A DNA stretch of 64,000 bases from Eopsaltria australis (Eukaryota; Chordata; Aves; Passeriformes; Petroicidae). A program made the translations under genes and the position numbers. The notes below the pieces were generated by a model. It ran no database searches. It was not told where the DNA came from and saw only the letters and a program-made list of their open reading frames with translations. Below are positions 45,966 through 58,175 of the stretch, in pieces (position 1 is the stretch's first letter; each line of letters starts with the position of its first letter). The stretch is from NCBI GenBank assembly GCA_034509425.1, contig JAVTVJ010001159.1:433146-497145 (forward strand). Direction: 5' to 3'.

Positions 45966-48844
45966 TTGCTTTTTACCAGTTCTCTCTAATGGAGTTACTG
46001 AGATACTTTTGAAAGCACAGACTCTTATCTTAACCTCTGCTCTCTTTTTAGAAATGATTTAGTGAAGCTGTCTTATCTGGGCAGAATTAAAGGCCTTTCA
46101 AGGTGTTTGTACCCTGCTATCCCTCCTCCTCACTCCTCCAAAAATGCGACAGACTTTAAATAAGTATAATTAAAGAAAAATTAAGAAAAGAGGGAAAAAA
46201 AAAAGAGCTGATGGTAAAATATTGGGTTTTTGTGAAGAGGGTCAGAAAGCAAACAAACCTTCCACGGATGGCTGGCAAAGAAATGAGAAAGGAAATAAAA
46301 GCTGCTCCCAGGGCAGATCTGCTGGGAAGTCTGTGAACCCCTGCTCCCAGGTCAGCTGTGTTTGGTTTGTGCTGGGCTCTGTCTCGCCGTGGGGGACGAG
46401 CCTTTGCCCCGTGCACCGAGCTCTCTCCTGGCTGGGCTGGTGTTTGCCCAAGCCTCTGTTTGGGACCTTTCCAGGGAGGGTTTTTGCTGCGTGGCTCTGT
46501 TGGCTCAGGGATAAACCCGAGAGTCAGGCCGAGTTTAGGATCTGAACCTCGTCCTGGTGGTGTTTTTGTGCCTTATCTGATGGGAGAGCTCTGTTATTGC
46601 AGGGACTGGAGCTGGGAAGCACAGCCAGGGCACACAGAGGTGCTGTCAGTCCTGCTCCTGTTCCCACCATTCCCAGTTCTGCAGGAGCACTGGACCCTGT
46701 GCTCCCCAGCCAGCCCTCACCTGCAGGGTCAGCTCAGGCACCTCCTCTCTCCATTCCTTCCAGGTTCACTGGGACAAAAAGCCGAGTTTCTGCCAGGCCT
46801 GACGCCCCCCCAGCTCCAGGGAGAGCCCCGAGCCCGGTGAGGGGTGAGGAGCACAAATCCCTGGAGGAGCTCACGGGTCACTGCTCTCTCCCTTGAACAC
46901 TCGTGAGCCGGGCTCAGCTTGCAGCAGAACAGATTTAGTGTGAATTGAGGCTTTGTTTGCCACGCCAGGAACGCCCTCAGCCTGCCCCCCGCTCCTCTGG
47001 GAACAGCAGAGCCAGGACAGGAAGCGCAGGTTTTGTCCTTCCAGGTGGAAAAGCAACCAAGAGTTAATCCCATACATTTGCCAAACATTCACGGGATGGG
47101 ATTTAGGGAGAGGGGCTGAGTGTGAGCATCCTGCACCCACAGGCACCCACTGCTTCGCCCTCAGTCCTCGTCCTCCCCATCTGCTCTCTCTTTCCTCACT
47201 GCTCCTTGCTGGGAGCAGCAGCTTTGTGGAACACGGAGAAGAGCTGAGATCACTGGCAGAGGAGTCACCGCCGGTTGTTTAATAAATCCTGATGGGAGGG
47301 GGGTGGTGGGTGAGGGGAATTCCACCTTGAGAGCAGCCCTGCCCTGCTCGGGGCAGTCACTGGTGTGCAGAACGTGTGAGAGTTAAACACCAGATGTCGG
47401 AGGATGCTTGATGGAGTCGTTAGTGGGAGCACTGGAGTGGGCAGTGCTTGGGGGGAATTAATGGAATCGTTCAGCCCTAGCACCAGGAAGGGGGGAGAGG
47501 GAAGGGCTGATGTGAGATTTGGAAAGAAATGAGGATTTAATGAGGTGCAAAGAGGCCACAGCGGAGGTTTCTGCTCTAATGGGGAGAACGTGGGGTGGGA
47601 GATGGGGCCAGGACCCCGGCACGGCCCAGGGGGTGCGAGGGGAGGTTGGAAGCAGAGCTGAAATGCTGGGGGGCAGGCGGGAGGTGCCTCTGGGGCACTG
47701 CACAGCAGCAGAACTCCAGAGAAGGGAGAGAAAAAGGGGGGAAAGGCCACATCAAGAGCAAGCAGAACCCATTGCATTAATGTGATCAAATGTGCGTCTA
47801 CTCGGGATGACTGAGCAAGGCTCCAGTACAGATGGTGAATTATCGGGTTTTTAGAGAACACATCTTCCCAGGCACACAAAACCAGGGACAAAAGTTGGAA
47901 GCTTTTTCCTTGAACAATCCCAGCGATCTGAGTGATGATGAAAAGACGGAGGGGCACAAGTCCAGGTGGTAAATCAGCCCGGAGAGTGCAGCACAGTGCT
48001 GCAGCCCTGCCCTCCCTTTCCCTCATTAAGCACTTTTATAGCCCAGGCTGGGGGCAGGTGAATTTGCATTTAAACTTTCCTTCCCCCTCTGTGGCGGCAC
48101 TTTCTGCCTTCTGCTTCTTTGAATCAGGAGATGCAGAATTGCCAAAGGAAAATAAAATAAAATGTCATCTTTTTTATTTAATATTTAACTGCTGCTTAGA
48201 CTCCTCCAAGAAAAGACCCTGATATTACTGTTTGGATTGAATTACGATGGCTCCGCCTGAAAGTTATATATTGCTGGTGCTCCATTATTCATTAATCGTA
48301 GCTTTTCCTGTCAAGATCAACATGTACTTCTCAGCTGGTGCCTTGCCTGTGCAATGCCTCAGATAGGGGAGGGAATGTAAAAAAGATGCCTCTTAATTGT
48401 TTGGGGATTTCAGACACAGCTTTTAAAATGTCAGTGTCGGTGCCTGAACGATGGCATTCCCTTTTCCCTGTGAGCTCTGGATTGCCAACAGATGTTAACA
48501 GCCCCTGGCTGCACCAGCTCCTTTAGGAGCTGGAGAGGGAATAAAAAGCCCCAGGGTCCAGGCAGTGAGGTGTGGGGATGAGTTCTGACCTGGGGAGCAG
48601 GGACAAAGCCCAGGCTCGGGGACTCGGTGTAGCCTGGGCACCACTCACTGTGCCAGGGCTGGAAGAGGAGCTGGGCTCTCAAAGAGTGCTGGAGCTGCCA
48701 GCAGACAGGGAGGTTTAGGGGGAAGGAAATAAATCTGGGGAATTTTCTGTCCTGCAGTTCGAGGGTGGGCGTTCCTGGGTCAGATCCTCCCTCTCTGACA
48801 CACCTCACCCGGGTCTGAGGGCACCTCTGTGGTTCAGCTCTGGG
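45966..48844. other. Single-copy DNA with candidate conserved element
   Basis: 46000-46220 is AT-rich. 48110-48420 is AT-rich, complex and unrepeated. The frame at 47265-48026 on the reverse strand is long (253 codons) but rich in P, S and L from GC-rich DNA, with no domain I recognise, so I do not call it a gene. Confidence 0.4.
48120..48325. promoter_or_regulatory. Candidate conserved non-coding element
   Basis: AT-rich non-repetitive stretch with 'gatattactgtttggattg', 'gaattacgatggctcc' and 'ccattattcattaatcgtag'. Dense homeodomain-type words and no repeat homology suggest constraint. This is inference from texture only. Confidence 0.3.
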
Positions 48845-49107
48845 GGATGAGGCCAAGTCACCATTCCATGGGATGGGGCCCTGCTCTCCTGGAGGTGCTG
48901 AACACCCTCGTGTCCATGGGAAGCAGGGAATTAATCCCTTGGTTTGCTTTGCTTGTATGTGCAGCTTTGGCTTTCCCTATTAACTGGATTTACCTCAATC
49001 CCCGAGCTCTCCAGGTTCCCCCCCCCCCAGTTCCCTCCCTGATCCCACTGTGGGGAGTGAGCGAGGGGCTGTGAGGGGCTGGGTCTGGCTGGGGTTAAAC
49101 CACAACA
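48845..49107 (-). mobile_element. Partial ERVL-type LTR, reverse orientation
   Basis: Read on the reverse strand it begins 'tgttgtggtttaacccc' and continues with 'agccagaccc', 'tcgctcactccccacagtgg', a G-run, 'gattgaggtaaatccagtt', 'aagcaaagcaaaccaagg' and 'ttcccatggacacgagggtg'. This is the 5' half of a common avian ERVL LTR as I recall it. Only about 260 bp survive and the other half is absent, so it is an old or broken copy. Confidence 0.75.
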
Positions 49108-49179
49108 TTTCTGCAAGCAGGACACTCCTCAGGACATGAGGTAGGGCAGTGAGGAACGAAAAACCACAGGTTTCAGCAG

Positions 49180-49202
49180 AGGAGGAGGAGGAGGAGGAGG
49201 AG
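49180..49202. repeat. (GGA)n microsatellite
   Basis: About seven 'gga' triplets in a row just before a CR1 copy. Confidence 0.9.
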
Positions 49203-49219
49203 TTAATGACTTGCACTGA

Positions 49220-49390
49220 CAAGAAGTTGTTCCCAGAGCAGCTATGGCTGCCCCTGGATCCCTGGCAGTGGCCAAGGCCAGGCTGGACATTGGGGCTGGG
49301 AGCAGCCTGGGACAGTGGGAGGTGTCCCTGCCATGGCAGGGGTGGGACAAGGTCCCTTCCTACCGCAGGCACCCCGTGGTTCTGTGTAGA
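49220..49390 (+). mobile_element. CR1 LINE 3'-end fragment
   Basis: 'agaagttgttcccagagcag', 'ctgcccctggatccctggc', 'aggctggacattggggctgg' and 'ccatggcaggggtgggacaa' followed by 'ggtcccttcctacc' and 'tggttctgtg'. Same subfamily as 17808. Confidence 0.88.
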
Positions 49391-49573
49391 GCACACAGTC
49401 CTCAGAGGCAGCCTGGGCTCTGGGGGTGCAGGGGGGGCACCCTCAGGGCACAGAGGGTGTGCCCCTGGCTGGGACCAGCCTGCCTTGGAGGGAGCCCTGC
49501 TGGGAGCTCATTCCCATGGCCGTGGTGCTGCCAGGCACGAGATCTGCCCTGCCCCATCCTCTGCCCCCCTGTG

Positions 49574-49576
<3 letters not shown>

Positions 49577-49606
<30 letters not shown>
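49577..49606. repeat. (TGTCCC)n microsatellite
   Basis: Five tandem 'tgtccc' hexamers. Confidence 0.9.
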
Positions 49607-49607
<1 letters not shown>

Positions 49608-49829
49608 TGGTAACAACAGGAGGGCACGGTTCAGCTGTGCCCCCTCCCCGAGGGAAAGCCCAATGTCCCCAGATGTCCCTGGGACACTGGAGCTGTTTCC
49701 ACAGTCGCTGACCGTGTTTATTATGGGGCAGCCAGGAATCCAGGATGCAGGGACTGCCCTGCTCCCCTCGCTTGTCCTTCATTTTAATGGGATACAGGCA
49801 TAAATCATAGATCTGATACTGCACATGGG

Positions 49830-50090
49830 CTCTGGCTATATTTTTTTTATAAAGAACATTTGCTCTGATTTATAGAGCCCTGGGTTTTGAATTAGTCTAG
49901 CTTGAAAACTGAATCAAATCTTTCCATCAAGTCTGTTTTTTTGCATTATGAATGGCTTAGCTGTTTAGTAATGGAATGCCAATCAGCCATTGCTGCTCTC
50001 CATGGGCAATGCCGAGAGGATCATTTTGGAACATAGACTCTGTGATTACCTGAAATGAACTGTAAAATTGTATTTTGTTTAAAGCTTTCT
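49830..50090. promoter_or_regulatory. Candidate conserved non-coding element
   Basis: Contains 'ctatattttttttataaag', 'gctctgatttatagagccc', 'gaattagtctagcttg', 'gcattatgaatggcttagc', 'ggaatgccaatcagcc' and 'tgaaatgaactgtaaaattg'. It is about 260 bp of AT-rich, unrepeated sequence set sharply between GC-rich flanks. The word 'gccaatcag' is a CCAAT-type site. Constraint cannot be shown from one sequence. Confidence 0.35.
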
Positions 50091-53000
50091 CCTCTGCTGG
50101 GAGGTTCCTGGGCGGATTGTGGAGTCAGCTCACCGGTGGCATGACAGGGGTTAAAGCAGGAGGGGGCACCAAGGGAGGAGGCATTCCTTGAGTTTCTGCC
50201 AGAGTTTCCTCTGTGTGGAACCAGGGGATCCCTTCCTAAGCCGAAGGGATGGCCCAGGACTTCAGCCCAGATCAGTTCTCTGGCCTACACACACAATGGG
50301 ATAATGGTTTTTTCCTGCTTTGGGAGCAGCCTGCTCTCCCTGCTTGGGGAAGGAGAACAGTGCAGGATGAGAACAGTGCAGGATCAGCACTCCTGGCACA
50401 GAGGCTGCTGGATCCATGGATCCCCTCACAAACCTCAGCTGCCCCTGGAGCTGCTCTCGGGCTCTGCAGGCAGGAAAAGGTGCAGCACAGCCCCAAGCTT
50501 TGCACGGAAGCTGTGCTGGGAACACGGCCCCACAGGGCAGGGGCAGCTCCTGCTGGGACAGGAGAGGGACAGGGAGGAGTTTGAGGACAAGGAAAACCGT
50601 GGAATGCTTGGTTCCCACTCCCCCCAACACCTCAAAGCCTGGCCTGACACAGAACAGCCTCCCATGGACATGGGGCTGACCCAGGACCCTCAGCCAATAC
50701 TTTGTGCCCCAGAGCTGCTGCAGCCCCACCAGAGCATGAGAGATGAGAAATACCTAAAAATCCTGGGAGTCAGCCAGGCTGACCCTCCCCAGCAAAGCCC
50801 ACCCTCCTTCCAGGCTGAATTTGTCAGGATTCAGCTTTAATGAACGCTCCTCCAAGGAAGGCCCTCGACACCAAGGTGACAGAGCTCCCCACCTTCAGCT
50901 CATATTTTTACTTTGTCACATACACAGGAGCATAAAGAATAAGCTGTTTTTCAATCAAACAACCCAAGGTTGTCCAAATCTTTCATATTCAACCCGAGTG
51001 AATTATTCAGTGAATTATTTTTGCTGTATTTAATGAGTTCCAGTTTGATTTGACGACGTGTAAGTTTACAAACACTCTCTGTCTGCTCCCATCCATCTCA
51101 ATATGAGAGATTCACTGAGATATTCCTTTAAAGTCATGTTTAATGGCTTTGGGTTAGGTCTCATTAATACAGAACTGATTTTACTAAAGAGCTCACACGC
51201 TAAACCCACTCTGCAGAATACATCAGCAAAAACACTTTAAATGGGCTGAAATAAATAACTTTTTGGAGCTTTCATATGCAGCTCCCGAACATCTGAGCTG
51301 AGATATACTCGAACGGTTACACCAAATCCTTGTTTTGTAGAGAAAGACTGATGCAATTCCACGTGAGATCGTGTCAGGCCAGGCTCAGGGGCACAGTTCC
51401 AGGCTGGCAGTGGGGAGGAAAGGGGTCCCTGTCTCATCTCAGCTGTCCTCATGTTAATTTTGGCTGGTGCCTTGACCCCCTTTTCCAGCCTCCCTGCGTG
51501 GGTTTTGCCCAGTGCAGCAGAGTCTCCCCTCCACACCCCTCCACACACACACAGCCATGGGAGTTCAGAAAATCAGGAGGAAAAAAATAATATTAGCATG
51601 AGTATCAGACTCCAAATTGGCTGTTTGCTGCAGCTTTGGGTCTCATGGGGGACGGTGACTTCTGGTTGAGGCTTTTCCTGCCATTAAATCTCATTTTCCT
51701 CCCCCATCCTGTGCCACTGCTCCAGCATCTGATGGAGCTTCACTCAGGTCACCCCTGGGGACTTTCTCCTCTGCTCAGCTGCTGCTGACAGAAAGTGGCA
51801 GAAGCATCATGAACCTCAACTCCTCTGTCAAATTTGCTGGAAAATAACTAAAACATTCAAAAATGACGGGGGTGGCAGAAAGCAGAGACCCACACCCCGT
51901 ACTCCCAGCGTGGAGTTTCTTTAGAGCTCAGTTTTCTTTGGAAAACAAAAAACACCTGCAGGAAGTTTCCAATTTACAAACTGTGTGCAGGGTGTCACCA
52001 GGAGAGGCACAGCAGAGAGTGGGGCTGTCCCTGCCTCAGTTTCCCTGCTGGAAAGCAGGGCTGAGGATTCCAACCCCTTTTTCTTTTAACTCCCTTTGAG
52101 GCTGACACACGAAGAGCCACCTGAGAGCAAAGCACTCGCTATCGAGGGGTGAGTTCTGTCCCTGGGAACAATAGGTGTTTGATTGTGCCGGTGCCAGGAG
52201 ATTGCCTTCCACGAGGGTGTCCCTGGCAGGTGCTGGAGCTGGGATCTCTCCCAGTGGGAAGAGCCGGGAGCTGAGATGGATCGCAGCACTCTGGAAACAG
52301 TTACAGCGTGTTCCTCGCAGTGGGCAGCTGCAAAGCAGCTCCTTGAGCTTTTATCACAGCAGGGCAATATCGACAGCCAATGAACTTCCCTTCCCCGAGC
52401 ACTTGCTGAGGGATGAGTGTTAAAATCCTCCACCCGTTCGGCTCCCCGTTGATTTCCATCCGCGCCGAGCTCCTCACGGGGCTGTGTCTCACCAGAGGGG
52501 GGTTCTGGCTGAGGGGCTGTGCCCAGGGACAGCGGGCTCAGCAAACCAGCTCCAGCCACTGGACATCAGGGGACAGCGCCCGTGGGGTGGGGGAAATACC
52601 CAGGGATTTCCTGCAGCTGGGAAAATCAGTGGGAGCTGCAGGATGACACCCCAGGACCCCACTGCAGCTCCCACCTCACCTCCTGCCCACGCTGGTGACT
52701 GTCAGGGAGGGCCCTATCCTGGAACAAATTCCATGGGAGATGAGGAAGGGGCCCCAAAGGCACCCTGATTGCTGACTGACAGGCTTGGCACTGCAGCGTG
52801 GAGAGGAAGAGGCTGAAAGCGTGGGGTGAGATAAATCTGGACAAACACCATGTGTTTGATGCTTCACCTCTGCTCCACCTGCCTCCTCCTCTCCACCTCT
52901 GCTCTCAGAACTCCAGCCAAGGGTCATTAAATCAATGAGCAGATTTCCTGGTATCCAGCCACTTGGGGTCAGGATCTTTGAATGGCCGGGCAGGCGAGCG

Positions 53001-53384
53001 CAGCCTGCAGCACATCCCTGTATTTATTAGCAGGATCGTTACTATTGACGGATCACTCACGATCCCCCCATCGATCCTGGCACACGCAGCAGGGGCTCAG
53101 AGCTGGGCTGGAGTCACAGCTCGGCTGCAGCCCCGGCATTGATGGGCAGGGAGCAGAGGCTCTTCCTGGAATCACAGGCTCGGGGTGCTGAGGGGTGGAA
53201 CAGCGGCTCTGACAGGGAAGCGCCAGGAGTTCGGTAATTGCAGGGTTTGGGAAAGGGTCTGGAACAGGAGAGAGACGAGAGCTGGAGAGCTGAGCCAAGA
53301 GGGTGCCCACTGGAGATGCCTGGCACAGCACTCAGGTCCCAAATGTCCCCACGTTCGCATCAGTTTGTGTGTTCAGGTTGGGGT

Positions 53385-53830
53385 CCCTCAGGATAAGAAG
53401 GACATTGAGGGGCTGGAGCCTGGCCAGGGAAGGGAACAGAACTGGGAAGGGGCCAGAGCACCAGGAGGGGCTGAGGGAGCTGGGAAAGGGGCTCAGCCTG
53501 GAGCAAAGGAGGCTCAGGGGGGACCTTGTGGCTCTGCACAGTCCCTGACAGGAGGGGGCTCAGGGGGGGTCGGGCTCTGCTCGCAGGGAACAGAGACAGG
53601 AGGAGAGGGAAGGGCCTCAGGCTGGGCCAGGGGAGGGGCGGGTTGGATTTTAAGGAAAATTTCTTCATGGAAAGGGTTAACAGGCACTGGCTCAGCTGCC
53701 CAGGGCAGTGGTGGAGTCCCCATCCCTGCGGGGGTTCAAAAGCCTTGTGGATGTGACCTTGGCAGTGCTGGGTGATGGTTGGACTCAGTGATCTCAGAAA
53801 GCCTTTCCAACCCAAATGATTCTATGATTC
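53385..53830 (+). mobile_element. CR1 LINE 3'-end fragment, about 445 bp
   Basis: In order: 'gacattgaggggctggagc', 'agggagctgggaaagggg', 'gagcaaaggaggctcagg', 'gattttaaggaaaatttctt', 'gcccagggcagtggtggagt', 'gttggactcagtgatctcag' and 'cctttccaacccaaatgatt' with 'ctatgattc'. The 3' end is complete with the avian CR1 terminal octamer pattern. No coding part remains. Confidence 0.93.
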
Positions 53831-56800
53831 AACCCTTCTCCCTAAAAAATTGCTGAACCTGCTGTTCCAAAGCTCCTGGATCACTGTTCCAGGACAGAGC
53901 AGGGCTGCCCACGTCCCAGAAGCCGGGCACAGCTGAGAAACTCACCCCTTGCAACTAGCTCCTCGTCACCTTTGGGTGGCTGCAGAGATCTCAGGGCACA
54001 GCAGGGCCCTGTGTGCCTGTGGGAGGGCTGGGATGCACAGATTCCAGCTGTCCAGCTTGATTCATGTGGCAATTCCAGAGCCTCTGAAATCTGGTGTTAT
54101 TTGCACAGAAAAAGCCAATGCAGTGACTTTCACAATAACTTTCTGTTGAATGATCCTGCATTCAGGCCCCAGGAAAGGGGACATCAGCAGCTGGAGAGGC
54201 AAAAAAAGAAAAGATATTTTTAATTTTACTCTTTTTTTTCCCTGCTCTGAAATGTTTCCCCTCGGAAGGCAGAGCCTGGGCGAGCGGGGAGGCACAGCAA
54301 GGTTATCAGGAGCCCTCGGCGTGGCCAGGGCAGAGCCGTGGCCTCGCAGGGAGCAAGGGCAGGGCTGCTGCAAAAACAATCCTGTCCTTGTCACCCTCCA
54401 CACGCAGCTTTTGGGGGTGAACAAAACCTCTCTCTCTCTCCACAGCAGCCTAAACTCAGCCTAAGCTCAGGTCTGTCTCCCCACTGAGGCCTCCAGCTCT
54501 TCATCTGTGTGCATCACTAGATGAGATAAAGATTTAGGTGTAAGGACAGATGGAGATGGATCGGTGGAACGCTGTGCAGCCATCCATCTGCTCCTGCACC
54601 CATCCATCCTGCCTCCCCACCCCGCTGCACTGCCCATCGAGGGCAGCGAGCTCTCCTCCCAGATGAAGACTGAGAGGAGATGGATGGATGGCTGAGTGGA
54701 TCTTTATTTAATGCATCCATCTCTCTCTTCTCCCAGACTGACCCATCAGACCATCTCCACATTTTTCCTCTGCCTGTTTATGCTCAGAAAGCCTGATCCA
54801 TCCAGCTCCCAGTTAAGGATTTTACAGCTCCTCTCATCAAAGAGCAAATGTGTTTGACCCTTCTTAGCACCATAAAATTACTTGCATCACTCCTTGGGTT
54901 TGTTATGGTTTTAATGGAGAGGAGCAGAGCCTGAGAAGGACCAAATACTCAGGTGCTGTCCCCAATTAAATGTCGGGTTAATCATCCCCAGGAAGGCATG
55001 AGCAGCATTCCAGCTGCCAGGCAGGGTTCAGCTGGGGGTGCATGAGGGACCCAGCCCAAAAAAATCCCATAAAAGCCCCACAGCTCCCCTGGCATGCGTG
55101 GATCACATCCACTGGGATGGCACCAGCTCATCCATTGCTGGGGAAAAGCAGCCTCCACTGGGGGAGGAAGGGCTGGAGATTTGGACCTGACATCTGGAGG
55201 TGGGGCTGATTTAACCCCCAGCTCCCTCCCCTCTCCCTCGGGCCGTGTTGGGTCGTTCAGGATGGCTGAGAACGTTCCCATTGCTCTTCCCTCCCTGGTT
55301 CCCTGTTCCCACACTGGAGAGAAATGAGCTCAGTGAGGGCTGCTGCCCCAAAAAGGTTGCAGACAGACTTTTTCACACTTTAAAAACCAAGAAAATGAAA
55401 GGAGAAGGGAAAAAATACTGACTTGGAGGCCACTTAAGTCCTCAGCACAAGAATGAGGCTTTAGAAAATGTCTGGTAAAACTGAACTTCTGCACAGAGGA
55501 GGCTGCATCCAACTCCCTCCTTTCTGGCTGCCTCTGGGACATTTTTGTCTTTGTTCGTGTTTCAGCCTTGATATTTGCAAAATAAAAGACATTTCTGGTT
55601 TGAAATGATTCTGCGTTTCACAATGCCGGGCTGATTATCGTGAAATTAATTATTACAAACAGAAAGTTAACACGGTAGAAACGGATACAAAAACCTCCCC
55701 AAAATTGCCGAGGGAATTATTTGCACAGATCAAAAGCAATTTACTCTGCCAAGCTTTTATGTTGCAAATGGTTTTTGAGAGCTCCTCTTCCCAGCCCAGC
55801 GCAGTTGGCAGGGGAGGTTTGCTGAACCTAAAACATTTGGCAGGGCAGGAAAATTTTCCCTCCTTCTGTGTGTCAGGGGCAGTCCCTGGAGGTGGAGGGG
55901 AGAAAAACCAAACCCAGGGCAGCCCCAGGGAGGGGCTGAGGCATCCCCTTGCTCCCAGATCCACATCTAACACCAATATTGCAAACTGAGGAGGAGGGGA
56001 TGAGGGTGGGAGCTCTCAGCTGGACGAGGCAGGAGCTCTGCACAGCAGAGGGGGGGGTGCCTGGGGTGCAAAATATTTTAGGAAATGCCCTGGCAGGCAG
56101 GAGGGGCTGGCAGGCACGGCAGGGCAGGGAAAGGGCAGCTGCCTGTCTGCTCAGCTCCCGTCCCAGGCAGTTTGTCCTTCATTTCCTGAGCTACAAATTC
56201 ACTTGGACACATGTTCTGAATTTAGAAACAAGCACATTCAGTGGAATTCATATTTTATGAGGCTCCTTTTAGGGGCATATTGTAAAAGAAATGACTAAAT
56301 CTGATTTTCCCATTCTCTTCAATCTCTTAAAACTTCCTAACAAGTGTCAGGGAACATAAAAGGACCTGCTTAGGCTGTGCTGTGAACCAGGAGATTCAAG
56401 AGCCTGTGAACATCCCAGAATTTACTCTGTACCAATGAGACATTTAGAATTAGAATGTGTTTTTTCCCCCTCACAGCAGCCCAGGAGAGCTTTGCCATTA
56501 CCCCTGAATCAGGTCTGAGGAGGAATCCAGTTAAACATTACAGACCTGCAGCTCCTGGAGCGTGTTCCACCCCTGTTGGGTGGCCCTGGACACAGGGTTT
56601 CCATCTTCTGCTTTATTCTTCATTTAATCTTACAAATGGTACACGCAGAATCACATCCAAAACAGGGGAGGCTGCAAAGTGCAGCGCTCAGACCTCTGAC
56701 AGCTCCAATCTGCCGTCCTAATCTCACAGATACAGAGATGCATGCACGTCCCTGCACTCCAGCTGTCCTCTTAGTGCTGACAAAATGCCAGGGCCTCACC

Positions 56801-57734
56801 CTGCGGAGTGGCTGCTGCTTTTCCCACAGGATAAACCAGACACAAAATGTGGATGTGCTGCTGGTGCAGAAAGCAGCAACCCCTCTGCCTTCCCCCAAAA
56901 CCTTCTCCCCAGAAACAAACGGTCCTCAAACCACAGCTCCCCTTTGGAAATGAAGGCAGGATTTGTGTCTTGGGCTCTGTCTGCACTGACAATGTCAGCA
57001 GGGTTTTGGAGGGTGCTTTGGAGTGACCCCAGCCCTATCCCATGCTCTGGACATGGCTGGGGCGCTCCCAGAGAACCTTCTCATGCACAAGCTGGACAGG
57101 AGCCAGTTCAAGCCCTCCAGGATGGCTCCAGAGCGTGGTCAAAACCAAAGGGGACACATCTCAGTCCCCACTAAGACACCCATGGAGATGCCCTGGAGGG
57201 CCAAGTCCCCATCCCTCACCCCCAGCCAGTGTTCAGAGGTTTGGGAATTCAAGTGTGCAAAATTTCTCTCCACCTTCTCCAATCTATAAATCACCCCTCA
57301 GACATTTGGGTTGGGGAAATAAATAGTCCCTGCCACAAGCAGCAAGAGATAAAGTTGTAAGTGTTCAAACGTGTGTCTAATCCCTTTAATAGATCTCTTG
57401 CTATTAATTTCAGCACTTGCTGTGGCTCTGCCAGGCTCTGTCATCATTCCTGGGGATGATATCTGCAGGTGGCCTATCTGCCCCAAGCAAACACTTTTCA
57501 TATTTCAGACTCTGAGCAGTCTTTGCATTCAGCACAAAGCAGCCAAACACCACTGAGGCATAAATCTGCCACCCATCCCATGGGGGAACAAAGGGCTGGA
57601 GCAGACAAGGAGGAGGGCCCAGGGTGATTTGGCAGTGACAACCTCCCACACAGCTCCAGGCTGGCACAATTCTCCTGCTCACTGAGTGTTGGAAGGTGCA
57701 TTTGCTCAGGATCCGTGTGGGACAGTCCTGGGAA
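53831..57734. other. Single-copy DNA with AT-rich stretches
   Basis: 55560-55780 ('gatattatcg'-like words, 'gaaattaattattacaaac') and 56200-56340 are AT-rich, complex candidates for conserved elements. 54420-54441 is a short (CT)n run. No gene was recognised. Confidence 0.4.
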
Positions 57735-58175
57735 CAGCACCTCGAGACCTGGAGGGGTCCAGAGAAGGGAACGGAGCTGGAAAGGGTCTGGAGCCCCAGG
57801 AGAGGCTGAGGGAGCTGGAAAGGGGCTCAGCCTGGAGCAAAGGAGGCTCAGGGGGGACCTTGTGGCTCTGCACAGTCCCTGACAGGAGGGGGCTCAGGGG
57901 GGGTCGGGCTCTGCTCGCAGGGAACAGGGACAGGAGGAGAGGGAACGGCCTCAGGCTGGGCCAGGGGAATTTGGGTTGGATTTTAAGGAAAATTTCTCTG
58001 TGAAAAGGGTTGTCAGGCCTTGGAACTGCCCAGGGAGGTTTGGAGTCCCCATGGAGGTCTCTATGGAAGGCCTGAATATGTCACTCAGTGCTCTGGGCTG
58101 GGGACAAGGTGGGCATCAGGCACAGCTCAGACTGGGTGACCTTGGAGGGCTTTTCCAGCCTCAGTGATCCCGTGA
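57735..58175 (+). mobile_element. CR1 LINE 3'-end fragment, about 440 bp
   Basis: It shares a long near-identical core with 53450-53690 ('gagcaaaggaggctcagggg', 'ggctctgcacagtccctgac', 'gggtcgggctctgctcgcag'). The tail differs: 'gcatcaggcacagctcagac', 'gggtgaccttggagggcttt', 'tccagcctcagtgatcccgt'. The two copies belong to one subfamily but inserted separately. Confidence 0.9.

Larger units (their letters stand above)
49391..53384. other. Single-copy block, no gene recognised
   Basis: A (TGTCCC)n microsatellite lies at about 49577-49606. 49830-50090 is a strong conserved-element candidate listed separately. 50930-51330 and 51830-51960 are AT-rich. Frames such as 50304-50840 have no domain I recognise. 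Confidence 0.4.

Noticed and set aside
46490..46550. tRNA-like stretch around 'gttggctcagggataaaccc'
   Set aside because: I could not pair an acceptor stem or find proper D, anticodon and T arms in order.
47265..48026. Reverse-strand frame of 253 codons
   Set aside because: It is the longest non-repeat frame, but composition is biased to P, S and L as expected from GC-rich DNA, other frames overlap it, and I recognise no domain or exon boundary. A homology search with no hit would settle it; a hit in other birds would revive it.
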